A stretch of 7,778 bases of DNA from Pseudomonadota bacterium (GCA_021820785.1 JAKADE010000114.1:1-7778), one strand, 5' to 3'. Positions 1-6,836 are shown, numbered from the stretch's first letter. Numbers and translations are program-made. The notes: generated from the sequence alone by a model not told the origin.

Positions 1-1824
1 CCGAAGCCCGACAGCCGCTACGTCACCTACGGCAGCGACTACTACACCGTCATGCAGAGCTACAACCGGCTGACCGGGATGCGCCGCTCGGTGAGTCCCT
101 CCCCGCTCTACATGGACGGCGGCGATGCCGCGCGGATGCAATACCGCTTCGGCTGGACGCATCCGATCTTCTTCTCTCCCGACGACCCGAATGAGCTGTT
201 CCTGGCTTCTCAGTACGTCATGGTCAGCCACGATCACGGGCGCACATGGAAGGTGATCAGCCCGGACCTGACGCGCAACGACCCGGCGACCGAAGGCCCG
301 CCGGGCGGTCCGATCAACCTCGACCAGACCGGCGCCGAAGTGTTCCCGGACATCTCGGCGCTCGCCGTGTCGCGGCTGAACGCCCACGTGATCTGGGCCG
401 GCTCGCAGGACGGACTGGTTCACGTCACGGTCGATGGCGGCAAGCACTGGCAGCTCGTCACCCCGCCGCAGCTCACCCGCTGGGCCGAGATCACCTCGAT
501 CGAGCCCTCGCACGTCGCGCCCGGCACGGCCTACCTCACGGCGTCGCGCTACATGTGGGATGACTACCATCCGTACGTGTTCAAGACGACGGACTATGGG
601 CGCCACTGGACGACCCTCACCCAGGGATTGCCGGACGATCAATACGTGTTCGTCGTGAAGCAGGATCCGGCGGACCCGCAGCTCCTCGTGCTCGGCACCG
701 GAAATACCGTGTATGCCAGTCTCGACGGCGGCGCTCACTGGACGGCACTCGGAGTCAACCTGCCGCACGTGCAGGTGCGTGATCTCGCCTTCGATTCGCG
801 CGAGGGCGAACTGGTCGCCGCGACGCACGGCCGCTCGTTCTGGATCCTTGATGACGTGCCGCTGCTCGAACAAATGACGCACTCGGCGCTGCCGTCGGGC
901 GCCGCAACGCGCCTGTATGCGCCCGAAACCGCCTGGCTGACACACGCCTACGGCCAGAACTTCGGCGCGGAACACCGCGAGTCGGTGGGCACGAACCCGC
1001 CGTTCGGTGCGACCGTGTTCTTCCACCTCCCGGCCGGCTATCACGGCCAGACCCCGGTGAGCCTGGCGTTTCTGGATGCCCAGGGCGAGACGATCGCGCA
1101 CTACACGCTGCACCTGAAGCCCAGGCACACTCCGAAGCTGCCCGCCACGGTGCGCGACAACCTGCAGCCCTCGCAGGCCAAGCGTCTGGCGCAGCAGAAG
1201 ATGACGGCGGTGACGCCGGGCTTGAATCGCTTCCAGTGGAATCTGCGCTATGCCGATGCCACGGAAGTGATCGGCTGGGAGCCCCCTGAGGTCACGGACG
1301 GTCTCTCGGCGAGCGCACGCGGACCGCTGGTCAATCCGGGCCGCTACACCGTGGTGTTGCGCTACGGGACTCATGCGTACCGGCAGTCGTTCGAAGTGAA
1401 ACTCGATCCGCGCGTACACACCACGCCGGCCATCCTCAAGCAGCACCTGGCCCTGCAGCTCGCGCTGCACCGCAGCGTGGATGTGCTGGACCGGGACATC
1501 AATGCGGCGATCCTGCTGCGCCGGCAGCTGGCCAAGGCCGTGGCGGAGCACAAGCTGAGCGCCGCGGCCGCAGCCCCGGCGATGAAAGCGCTGCATGACG
1601 CGGTGCACGCCGTGGTGCAGCGTCACGTGCGCTCGAGTGAAGGGGACGTCATGCACAACATGCGCCTGCGCAGCTTCCTCGCCTACCTGCAGTCGAGCAT
1701 CGGGCTCGACTATCGGGCACCGGATCCGGCGCAGATCGCGGCATTCAACACACTGGAGCAGCAGGCTCGGCAGGGCGAGCGGCGGCTGCAGGCCGCGAGC
1801 GCCGCCGGGCGGCGCCTGCTCTGA
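1..1824 (+). CDS. VPS10/BNR beta-propeller ('sialidase-like') protein, 5' end missing
   Basis: The reading frame is open from base 1, so this is the C-terminal 607 residues of a longer protein; the ATG at 52 is only an internal methionine. Four Asp-box (BNR) motifs of the form S/T-x-D-x-G-x-x-W are visible, at residues about 76-83, 143-150, 196-203 and 240-247 counted from base 1. They mark blades of a sortilin/VPS10-type beta-propeller. After about residue 290 comes a non-propeller part with beta-rich, Ig-like character (a 'FQWNLRY' segment, then 'NPGRYTVVLRYG'), followed by a helical, charged C-terminus rich in Ala, Leu, Arg and Gln. Proteins of this type are usually about 1000 residues, exported, and annotated as glycosyl hydrolase or sialidase on the propeller alone. 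No catalytic residues for hydrolysis can be assigned here, so substrate and activity are unknown. The signal peptide would lie outside the window. The family call is firm; the function is not. Confidence 0.85.
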   Translation, partial: PKPDSRYVTYGSDYYTVMQSYNRLTGMRRSVSPSPLYMDGGDAARMQYRFGWTHPIFFSPDDPNELFLASQYVMVSHDHGRTWKVISPDLTRNDPATEGPPGGPINLDQTGAEVFPDISALAVSRLNAHVIWAGSQDGLVHVTVDGGKHWQLVTPPQLTRWAEITSIEPSHVAPGTAYLTASRYMWDDYHPYVFKTTDYGRHWTTLTQGLPDDQYVFVVKQDPADPQLLVLGTGNTVYASLDGGAHWTALGVNLPHVQVRDLAFDSREGELVAATHGRSFWILDDVPLLEQMTHSALPSGAATRLYAPETAWLTHAYGQNFGAEHRESVGTNPPFGATVFFHLPAGYHGQTPVSLAFLDAQGETIAHYTLHLKPRHTPKLPATVRDNLQPSQAKRLAQQKMTAVTPGLNRFQWNLRYADATEVIGWEPPEVTDGLSASARGPLVNPGRYTVVLRYGTHAYRQSFEVKLDPRVHTTPAILKQHLALQLALHRSVDVLDRDINAAILLRRQLAKAVAEHKLSAAAAAPAMKALHDAVHAVVQRHVRSSEGDVMHNMRLRSFLAYLQSSIGLDYRAPDPAQIAAFNTLEQQARQGERRLQAASAAGRRLL

Positions 1825-1845
1825 GACGTCCTGTCGGCAGGAACC

Positions 1846-1877
1846 GGTCCGCCGCACCGCCCGAGGTGCGGCGGACC
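1846..1877. terminator. Perfect 13-bp hairpin between convergent genes
   Basis: The left arm at 1846-1858 (GGTCCGCCGCACC) is the exact reverse complement of the right arm at 1865-1877, with a 6-base loop. It starts 21 bases after the propeller gene's stop and ends 55 bases before the 3' end of the opposing CPBP gene, where a bidirectional terminator would sit. No T-run follows on either strand, so it is not a classical intrinsic terminator. It may act as an RNA-stabilising stem or as a weak or Rho-assisted terminator. An 8-base direct repeat (GTCGGCAG, at 1833-1840 and 1879-1886) flanks it. The hairpin is seen directly; its role is inferred. Confidence 0.6.
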
Positions 1878-1932
1878 CGTCGGCAGCGCGGCGTGCGACC
1901 GTGCACCGCACAGCGATCGCCGGCACTCAGGC

Positions 1933-2808
1933 TCAGTGGTTGCGCAGGACTCGCCAGGTCACGGTAAGTCCGTACACCAGGATCAGGGCCACCAGGAGCA
2001 TCAGGACGAGCCCGACGGCCTCGCGCAGCGGGGTTCCGCTCGCCGTCGAGAGATAGGCCCAGGACGCCGACACGATCAAGCCGTCATAGGCCAGGTGCGT
2101 CGCGATGCTCCAGCGCAGGCCGAAGGCGATACGGATGTACGCGAGCCCCACGCCGACGAGAAACTGCGGCAGCACCAGCACCAGGGCCCACCAGGTGAGC
2201 GTACGGGAGTACACCTCGGCGTGCTCCACGCCGAACAGCACGCATGACACCCAGAACACCCAGATGCCGTGGCGGCGGAAGAACCCCAGCACCGCATCGC
2301 GCGCATAGACGTACAGCGCGAGACTCACCAGACTCGCCGGCACGAGCGTCCAGAAGGGCACGAAGTAGTGGCGAATGGTGCTGATCGCACGCGGATGCTC
2401 GAGGTTGATGCGGATGCCGAGGAAGGTGTAGCACAGGAAGAACGCCAGGCCGACGAATACCGCGGGCGGCGCTGTGGAGAGAAACGCGCGATAGGCGAGT
2501 TCCTCGAGCAGCGGGGCAACGAGCACGATGGCGGCAGCTGCCAGCGACGGGTGGGTGACGAGATAGGCCTGAAACGTGTCCGGCGCGATGCGCCACCCGA
2601 ACCAGTGCACCAGCAGGTCATCCAACCGGCCGCCGAGGAAGCCGAGCACCAGCAGCAGGCTCAGCCAGCCCAACCAGGTCCACGCCGTGAGCCGCCGCCG
2701 CGGGCGATCGCGCAGGACCGGGTGCGCCAGGAACGGCAGCAGTCGGCCGTAGGCGCCCGGCACCGCCTCGCTCGTGGCCTCGGATCGTGGATGGGGTGAT
2801 TCCTGCAC
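1933..2808 (-). CDS. CPBP-family intramembrane metalloprotease (CAAX/Abi type)
   Basis: A 291-residue, strongly hydrophobic protein with multiple predicted membrane segments. It carries the three CPBP signatures in order: E102-E103-x-x-x-R107 inside 'LLEELAYR', F192-x-x-x-H196 in 'LFGVEH', and H238-x-x-x-D242 in 'HLAYD'. In this family the glutamates and histidines form the catalytic site of a glutamate-type intramembrane protease (Rce1-like). Bacterial members process peptides or give self-immunity to bacteriocins, but the substrate here cannot be told. The start is GTG at 2806-2808; an in-frame TAA lies about ten codons upstream and no ATG falls between. No clear Shine-Dalgarno sequence is visible. 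The first 40 or so residues are polar and Arg-rich, consistent with a cytosolic N-terminus. The gene is divergent from the ABC exporter operon and converges on the propeller gene. Confidence 0.85.
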   Translation of the reverse strand: MQESPHPRSEATSEAVPGAYGRLLPFLAHPVLRDRPRRRLTAWTWLGWLSLLLVLGFLGGRLDDLLVHWFGWRIAPDTFQAYLVTHPSLAAAAIVLVAPLLEELAYRAFLSTAPPAVFVGLAFFLCYTFLGIRINLEHPRAISTIRHYFVPFWTLVPASLVSLALYVYARDAVLGFFRRHGIWVFWVSCVLFGVEHAEVYSRTLTWWALVLVLPQFLVGVGLAYIRIAFGLRWSIATHLAYDGLIVSASWAYLSTASGTPLREAVGLVLMLLVALILVYGLTVTWRVLRNH

Positions 2809-2868
2809 GGCACGACTCGGGCCCCGTTCGGTGTGTTAGGCCCGTTCCCTCGATGCAAAATGATGTAC

Positions 2869-2880
2869 CACGGCGCCGTG
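2869..2880. promoter_or_regulatory. 12-bp perfect palindrome upstream of the CPBP gene
   Basis: CACGGCGCCGTG is its own reverse complement and lies about 60 bases upstream of the CPBP start codon. It falls inside the spacer of a weak minus-strand sigma-70-like pair: TTGCGG (complement of 2885-2890), 17 bases, then TACATC (complement of 2862-2867). That position would suit an operator. The promoter match is poor (3/6 in each box), and GC-rich palindromes of this length can occur by chance, so this is tentative. Confidence 0.25.
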
Positions 2881-2920
2881 CAGGCCGCAACCGCAATGCT
2901 GCGCACCTCGCGCGCGCGGC

Positions 2921-2949
2921 TTGATTCGATTCGGACGCCTCGATAGATT
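2921..2949 (+). promoter_or_regulatory. Candidate sigma-70-type promoter facing the ABC operon
   Basis: TTGATT (2921-2926) and TAGATT (2944-2949) are separated by exactly 17 bases and match the -35 and -10 consensus at 4/6 each, in a locally AT-richer patch. No other plausible promoter was seen before the ABC ATPase. If used, it would give a leader of roughly 430 bases before the start at 3385. Assigned by eye. Confidence 0.35.
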
Positions 2950-3384
2950 TACCGGCTTGCGCGGCACCGCCGGCGCGTCCCGGCGAGGCCGTTCAGCGGC
3001 GCGGACCGCCGGTCAGCGTCGCACCGCATCTGCCGCGGGACGGGCACCCAGTGGGAGCGAGAGAATGTGCGATGCCATCGTGGCGCCGCCCGGACCGCAG
3101 GCGGGCGAAGTCGGGGCGGATCACCGCGACGAGCGATGTGCCCGCGAACGCCTCCGGCGCCCGCCCTGCGCGCACCGATCGACGTGCGATGGCCGGCAAC
3201 CGCTGTAGTGCCCGACCTTCGCACAGGTCCCGCGACGACGAAGGCCGATGCCGGCACGGTGTCGCGGCACTGCCCATGGACTCCCCCGCCCACACCCTGG
3301 AAATCCCAGTCGACGATGCACGATCGAACACCTGACGCCACCGTTGCACGGAGCGCCGGCATCGCGGCCCGCCGCGACGACGCG

Positions 3385-4134
3385 ATGCATACGGCCCTCA
3401 GTATCGCCCAGCTGCACAAGACCTATGCGGCGCTGACCGCGGTCGACGGCATCTCCTTCGATGTGCGCCGCGGCGAAGTGGTCGGACTGTTGGGTCCGAA
3501 CGGCGCCGGCAAGACCACGACGATCAACATGATCCTCGGTGTGCTCAGTCCGAGTGCCGGGGAGATCCGGATTGCGGGGATCGATCTGGCGCAGCAGCGC
3601 TCGCGCGCCCTGGCAGAGGCGAATTTCGCGGCGGTGTATGCGGCGCTGCCGGGCAACCTGACGGTCGAGCAGAACCTGCGCTTCTTTGCTCTCATCTACG
3701 GCATCCCGCGTCTCGCGGCGCGCGTCGAGGCGCTGCTGCATCAATTCGATCTGGCCGCGTTGCGCAACACCAAGTGCGGCGTGCTCTCCTCCGGGGAGCA
3801 GACGCGGGTCGCACTCGCCAAGGCCGTCGTGAATCGGCCGCAGCTGCTGCTGCTCGATGAGCCGACGGCATCCCTCGATCCGTCCGCGGCGCAGACGATT
3901 CGCGAGCGCATCCGGCGCCTGGCGGCCGACGATGACTGCGGCATCCTGTGGACCTCGCACAACATGTATGAAGTCGAGGCGGTCTGCGACCGGGTGCTGT
4001 TCCTGTCGCGCGGCCGGATCCTGCTCGAAGGCGATCCGCGCCGGCTGCCGGCCGAGCACGGCGCCGAGACGCTCGAGGCGCTGTTCATCCGCCTGGCACG
4101 CGAGCCGCTGAGCGCAGAGGCGCGCACGCGATGA
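3385..4134 (+). CDS. ABC-2 type exporter, ATP-binding subunit
   Basis: A 249-residue nucleotide-binding subunit that would power export through the permease encoded next. Visible motifs are Walker A (GPNGAGKTT, residues 37-45), signature LSSGEQ (134-139, a variant of LSGGQ), Walker B LLLLDEP (154-160), D-loop SLDP (163-166) and H-loop H192 in 'TSHNMYE'. The Q-loop region before 'LTVEQNL' reads NFAAVYAALPGN and has no glutamine at the usual place. The ATG at 3385 puts the conserved first strand ('LSIAQLHKTY') near the N-terminus, as is normal. An in-frame ATG at 3316 would add 23 residues of low-complexity character. Neither start has a good ribosome binding site, so the start is uncertain. 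The gene overlaps the permease by ATGA, so the two are translationally coupled. The cargo is unknown; drug, lipid or polysaccharide export are all possible. Confidence 0.9.
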   Translation: MHTALSIAQLHKTYAALTAVDGISFDVRRGEVVGLLGPNGAGKTTTINMILGVLSPSAGEIRIAGIDLAQQRSRALAEANFAAVYAALPGNLTVEQNLRFFALIYGIPRLAARVEALLHQFDLAALRNTKCGVLSSGEQTRVALAKAVVNRPQLLLLDEPTASLDPSAAQTIRERIRRLAADDDCGILWTSHNMYEVEAVCDRVLFLSRGRILLEGDPRRLPAEHGAETLEALFIRLAREPLSAEARTR

Positions 4135-4934
4135 AGCTGCGCCCGATTGCAGGCATCCTGCTGCGCCAGTTCTACCTGATCCGCGGCAGCCCGGTCCGAG
4201 CGCTGCCGATGTTCGCCTGGGTGGCGATCGACATCGTGGTGTGGGGGTTCATTACGCGCTACCTGAACACGATGAGCGCGGGCCGCTTCAACTACATCCC
4301 GAGCCTGCTCGGTGCGGTGCTGCTGTGGGATTTCTTCACCCGCATCATGCAGGGGGTGAGCACTGCGTTCCTCGAGGACGTGTGGTCGCGAAATTTCCTC
4401 AACCTGTTCGCCACCCCGCTCACCACGCCGGAATACATCACCGGGCTGGTGCTTACCAGCATCGGCACCAGCGCGATCGGGCTGGCCGTGATGCTGGTGC
4501 TGGCGACCGCGGTATTCGGGCTCTCGTTCTTTTCGCTCGGTGCGATGCTGCTGCCGTTCCTGCTGGTACTGTTTTGTTTCGGCATCGCGCTCGGCATCCT
4601 CGCCAGCGCCCTGGTGCTGCGCCTGGGTCCGGCCTCCGAGTGGCTGGTGTGGCCGCTGCCGGCGCTCATTTCACCATTCGTCGGGGTGTTCTATCCGCTC
4701 GCGACGCTACCGCACTGGATGCAGTTCATCGCCCGGGGGCTGCCGCCCGCGTACGTGTTCCAGGGAATGCGCTCGATCCTCGCCGGTCACCCGCTGCCGG
4801 CTGCGGCCCTGCTGCCGGGCGCAGCGCTCGCGCTGCTCGACGTCGCGCTGGCCGGATATTTCTTCGTGCGGGTGTTCCGCTACGCGCTGCGCACGGGACT
4901 GCTCGCCCGCTACAGCGCGGAGAGCGTTTCCTGA
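4131..4934 (+). CDS. ABC-2 type exporter, membrane permease subunit
   Basis: A 267-residue inner-membrane protein of the ABC-2 family (NodJ/YadH-like). About six hydrophobic segments are visible, near residues 25-45, 58-80, 103-130, 135-160, 175-197 and 225-255. The family motif appears as 'SPFVGVFYPLATLPHW' followed by 'LPPAYVFQGMRSI'. The cytoplasmic loop 'WSRNFLNLFATPLTTPEY' (residues 85-102) is typical of the coupling region that contacts the ATPase. Its ATG overlaps the stop of the ATPase gene (ATGA at 4131-4134), giving a simple two-gene operon. It converges on trxC with only 34 bases between the two stops and no clear terminator hairpin there. The substrate cannot be deduced. Confidence 0.9.
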   Translation: MKLRPIAGILLRQFYLIRGSPVRALPMFAWVAIDIVVWGFITRYLNTMSAGRFNYIPSLLGAVLLWDFFTRIMQGVSTAFLEDVWSRNFLNLFATPLTTPEYITGLVLTSIGTSAIGLAVMLVLATAVFGLSFFSLGAMLLPFLLVLFCFGIALGILASALVLRLGPASEWLVWPLPALISPFVGVFYPLATLPHWMQFIARGLPPAYVFQGMRSILAGHPLPAAALLPGAALALLDVALAGYFFVRVFRYALRTGLLARYSAESVS

Positions 4935-4968
4935 CCGGTACTCGGCTCGACGCCCCCGCGCCGGCCGC

Positions 4969-5424
4969 TCAGCGCAGCGCCTGATCGAGCCAGCGCGAGA
5001 GCGTGGCGGCGTCCACCGCGCCGGACTGCCGCGCCAGCTCCTGGCCACCGCGGAAGAGAATCAGGGTCGGGATGGAACGGATGGCGAAGCGGCCGGCCAG
5101 CTGCTGCTGCTCGTCGGTGTTGACCTTGCCGACCCGCAGCGTCGTGGCGCGCTGCGTGGCCACACGGTCCAGCACCGGAGCCATCATGCGGCACGGACCG
5201 CACCACGGCGCCCAGAAATCCACCAACACCGGCAGCGACGCACGCTCGACGTGCGCAGCGAATGCGCCCGCATCGAGGGCCACGGGCACCCCGCTGAGGA
5301 TCGGGGATTTGCAGCGCGGACACTTGGGGTGCTCCCCGGCACGCGCCTCGGGCACCCGCACCAGCGAGTGACAGTGGGGGCAGGCAACCAGCAGAGCATT
5401 GGCCGCGGGGGTTTCGGTGTTCAT
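4969..5424 (-). CDS. trxC: Thioredoxin 2 (TrxC), zinc-binding thioredoxin
   Basis: A cytoplasmic disulfide reductase of 151 residues; Escherichia coli TrxC has 139. The N-terminal zinc ribbon has two CxxC pairs, C15-P-H-C18 and C35-P-R-C38. The thioredoxin fold follows, with active site W74-C-G-P-C78 and the cis-proline loop 'RSIPTLILF'. Both hallmarks of TrxC rather than TrxA are therefore present. The chosen ATG (5422-5424) starts just before the zinc ribbon. An in-frame ATG at 5545-5547 would add 41 Arg/Pro-rich residues unlike any thioredoxin, would overlap the cbpA start codon and would read through the promoter, so it was rejected. No Shine-Dalgarno sequence precedes 5424. A near-consensus sigma-32 promoter ends only 7 bases upstream, suggesting heat-shock control and a leaderless message. 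The gene diverges from cbpA. Confidence 0.93.
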   Translation of the reverse strand: MNTETPAANALLVACPHCHSLVRVPEARAGEHPKCPRCKSPILSGVPVALDAGAFAAHVERASLPVLVDFWAPWCGPCRMMAPVLDRVATQRATTLRVGKVNTDEQQQLAGRFAIRSIPTLILFRGGQELARQSGAVDAATLSRWLDQALR

Positions 5425-5431
5425 GGACGGG

Positions 5432-5460
5432 ACATGGGGCCGCGGCCGCCCGGGTTCAAG
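5432..5460 (-). promoter_or_regulatory. Near-consensus sigma-32 (heat-shock) promoter for trxC
   Basis: On the minus strand, CTTGAAC (complement of 5454-5460) is followed after 14 bases by CCCCATGT (complement of 5432-5439). The sigma-32 consensus is CTTGAAA, about 13-15 bases, CCCCATnT; the match is 6/7 and full across the -10 box. It faces trxC and lies 7 bases from its ATG, so transcription should begin at or within a base or two of the start codon. The spacer is a GC-only run containing a GCGGCCGC core. Confidence 0.7.
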
Positions 5461-5470
5461 CGCCCCGACC

Positions 5471-5498
5471 CTTGGCTTCGCCGCCATCGCCCCCACCT
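5471..5498 (+). promoter_or_regulatory. Possible sigma-32-like promoter for cbpA-cbpM
   Basis: CTTGGCT (5471-5477), 13 bases, then CCCCACCT (5491-5498) keeps the conserved CTTG and CCCCA cores of the heat-shock consensus but deviates elsewhere. It would start transcription near 5505, leaving a leader of about 40 bases before the cbpA ATG. A GAGGG at 5530-5534 could serve as a rather distant ribosome binding site. The match is weaker than the trxC promoter and could be chance. In Escherichia coli cbpA is mainly sigma-S dependent. Confidence 0.35.
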
Positions 5499-5545
5499 TT
5501 TCGCTCAGCGTATCCTCTATCGATTCCGCGAGGGCTGCGTCGCAC

Positions 5546-6508
5546 ATGGAATACCGGGATTATTATCAGCTTCTGGGCGTCGCCCGGACGGCCACGGCCG
5601 AGGAGATCAAGAAAGCGTACCGTCGGCTCGCCCGCAAGTACCACCCTGACGTCAGCAAGGAAAAGGACGCCGAGCAGAAGTTCAAGGAAGTGCAGGAAGC
5701 CTACGAGGTCCTGAAGGACCCCGAAAAGCGTGCCGCGTACGATCAGCTCGGCAGCGAGTGGAAGTCCGGGCAGCAGTTCCGTCCGCCGCCGGACTGGGCG
5801 AGCGGCTTCGAGTTCAGCGGCGGAGCACGCCCCGGCGCAGGCAGGGCACACGGGTTCGACGGAGAGGGATTCAGCGATTTCTTCTCCTCACTGTTCGGCG
5901 GAGCGAGCCCATTTGGCGGCGGCGCGCGGGGCGCGCCGCGCCAGGGCCGTGATCATCATGCCCGCATCGACATCGACCTGGAGGAGGCCTTTGGCGGCGG
6001 GACGCGCACGCTGGAGCTGAAGCGGCCCGACGTGAAGGCGGACGGCTCGCTCGACGTACGTGCGCACACGGTGCGGGTGAGCATTCCGGCAGGCGTCACC
6101 GACGGACAGTTGATCCGTCTCGCCGGCCAGGGCGAGCGCAGCGCTGGCGGCGCGCGTGCGGGCGATCTGTACCTCGAAGTCCATGTCCGGCCGCATCGCC
6201 TGTATCAGCTGGAGGGACGCGACGTCACGCTGACGCTGCCGATCGCGCCCTGGGAAGCCGCGCTCGGCGCGACCGTCACCGTCCCGACGCTCGGCGGCCC
6301 GGTGGACATGCAGGTCCCGGGCGGCGCGCAGTCGGGGCAGAAGCTGCGTCTGCGCGGCCGCGGCCTGCCGGGACAGCCGCCGGGCGACGCCTACGTGCAG
6401 CTGAAGATCGTCGTGCCGCCGGCCAGTTCCCCGCAGGCACGCGCGGTGTACGAAGAAATGCGCGCGAAGCTCGGGACATTCGACCCGCGCGCCGATCTCG
6501 GGAGGTAG
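5546..6508 (+). CDS. cbpA: CbpA, curved-DNA-binding protein / class B DnaJ co-chaperone
   Basis: A 320-residue J-protein that stimulates the DnaK ATPase and, in Escherichia coli, also binds curved DNA and the nucleoid. The J domain spans residues 1-70 with the H33-P34-D35 motif and the basic helix II '[15 protein letters not shown]'. A Gly/Phe-rich linker follows (about 75-135, with repeated GG and FGG). Two beta-barrel peptide-binding domains and a C-terminal helix complete it ('[11 protein letters not shown]', '[22 protein letters not shown]', '[20 protein letters not shown]'). There is no CxxCxGxG zinc domain, so it is class B and not DnaJ itself. The ATG at 5546 starts the conserved '[12 protein letters not shown]'; the frame stays open upstream but that sequence is not J-domain-like. 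The cbpM gene follows 4 bases after the stop. Confidence 0.95.
   Translation: MEYRDYYQLLGVARTATAEEIKKAYRRLARKYHPDVSKEKDAEQKFKEVQEAYEVLKDPEKRAAYDQLGSEWKSGQQFRPPPDWASGFEFSGGARPGAGRAHGFDGEGFSDFFSSLFGGASPFGGGARGAPRQGRDHHARIDIDLEEAFGGGTRTLELKRPDVKADGSLDVRAHTVRVSIPAGVTDGQLIRLAGQGERSAGGARAGDLYLEVHVRPHRLYQLEGRDVTLTLPIAPWEAALGATVTVPTLGGPVDMQVPGGAQSGQKLRLRGRGLPGQPPGDAYVQLKIVVPPASSPQARAVYEEMRAKLGTFDPRADLGR
6501..6506 (+). promoter_or_regulatory. Strong ribosome binding site for cbpM inside the cbpA end
   Basis: GGAGGT at 6501-6506 overlaps the first base of the cbpA TAG stop and lies 6 bases before the GTG start at 6513. It is the best Shine-Dalgarno match in the window and fixes the cbpM start as GTG. 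Confidence 0.85.
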
Positions 6509-6512
6509 CGCC

Positions 6513-6836
6513 GTGAGCGATGCCGTAGAGCGATACGAGGTGTGTCTGGTGAGCGAGACCGACTGGATCGGCGCCGGGGAGATCTGTGCGCTGTGCCGGC
6601 TCGACCTCGCGGCAATCACCGAGCTGGCGGAGCTCGGCGTCGTGACGCCGCGGGGGACTGCCCCGGCCGAGTGGCTGCTGCCGGCAGCGGCGCTGCCGCG
6701 CCTGGCGCTCGCCGGGCGGCTGATGCGCGATCTCGGGGTGAACGTGAGCGGTGCCGCCCTGGCCGTGGAACTCCTGGAATCGCAGCAGACCCTGGAGCGC
6801 CAGCTGAAGCGTCTCGAGCAGCTGCTCGCATCCTGA
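6513..6836 (+). CDS. cbpM: CbpM, chaperone modulator of CbpA
   Basis: A 107-residue protein in the MerR-like fold family of CbpM; the Escherichia coli protein has 101 residues. In that species CbpM binds the J domain of CbpA and blocks both its co-chaperone activity and its DNA binding. Here the N-terminal half has the typical 'WIGAGEICALCRLDLAAITELAELGVVTP' type of segment, given in part: W at residue about 19, then 'LAAITELAELGVV'. It resembles the first two helices of a MerR-like winged helix. The C-terminal half is a long amphipathic helix ending 'LERQLKRLEQLL'. The GTG start is set by GGAGGT six bases upstream. The 4-base gap to cbpA shows co-transcription, so chaperone and inhibitor are made together. 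Confidence 0.92.
   Translation: MSDAVERYEVCLVSETDWIGAGEICALCRLDLAAITELAELGVVTPRGTAPAEWLLPAAALPRLALAGRLMRDLGVNVSGAALAVELLESQQTLERQLKRLEQLLAS

Larger units (their letters stand above)
2809..3384. other. Long intergenic region without a convincing gene
   Basis: This stretch of about 576 bases separates the CPBP gene from the divergent ABC ATPase gene. Open frames exist on both strands, but they translate to Arg/Ala/Pro-rich sequence without hydrophobic cores or recognisable motifs, as expected from GC-rich non-coding DNA. The left part (2809-2950) is the least GC-rich and holds the candidate promoter elements listed separately. I see no tRNA, riboswitch or repeat. The right part could be a long 5' leader for the ABC operon or the remains of a lost gene; neither can be shown from this sequence. 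Confidence 0.6.

Noticed and set aside
3067..3384. A longer ABC ATPase starting at 3067 or 3316
   Set aside because: The added N-terminus is low-complexity Arg/Pro/Ala sequence, while the conserved first strand begins right after the ATG at 3385. The 3316 start cannot be fully excluded.
2949..3419. Minus-strand and plus-strand open frames of 90-156 codons in the intergenic region
   Set aside because: Composition is Arg/Ala/Pro-rich with no motif or hydrophobic core. Long open frames are expected by chance in GC-rich DNA.
3121..4059. A 312-codon open frame on the minus strand opposite the ABC ATPase
   Set aside because: It lies antisense to a gene with all ABC motifs, and its translation shows no recognisable family features.
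4935..4968. A terminator between the permease gene and trxC
   Set aside because: The 34-base gap is GC-rich but I could not find a stem of useful length or a T-run.
5399..5545. An N-terminal extension of CbpA by 49 residues
   Set aside because: The conserved J domain starts directly at the ATG at 5546, and the extension would run through the trxC promoter and the first codons of trxC.
5425..5547. A longer TrxC starting at 5547, adding 41 residues
   Set aside because: The added residues are Arg/Pro-rich and unlike any thioredoxin, they cover the sigma-32 promoter, and the start codon would overlap that of cbpA.
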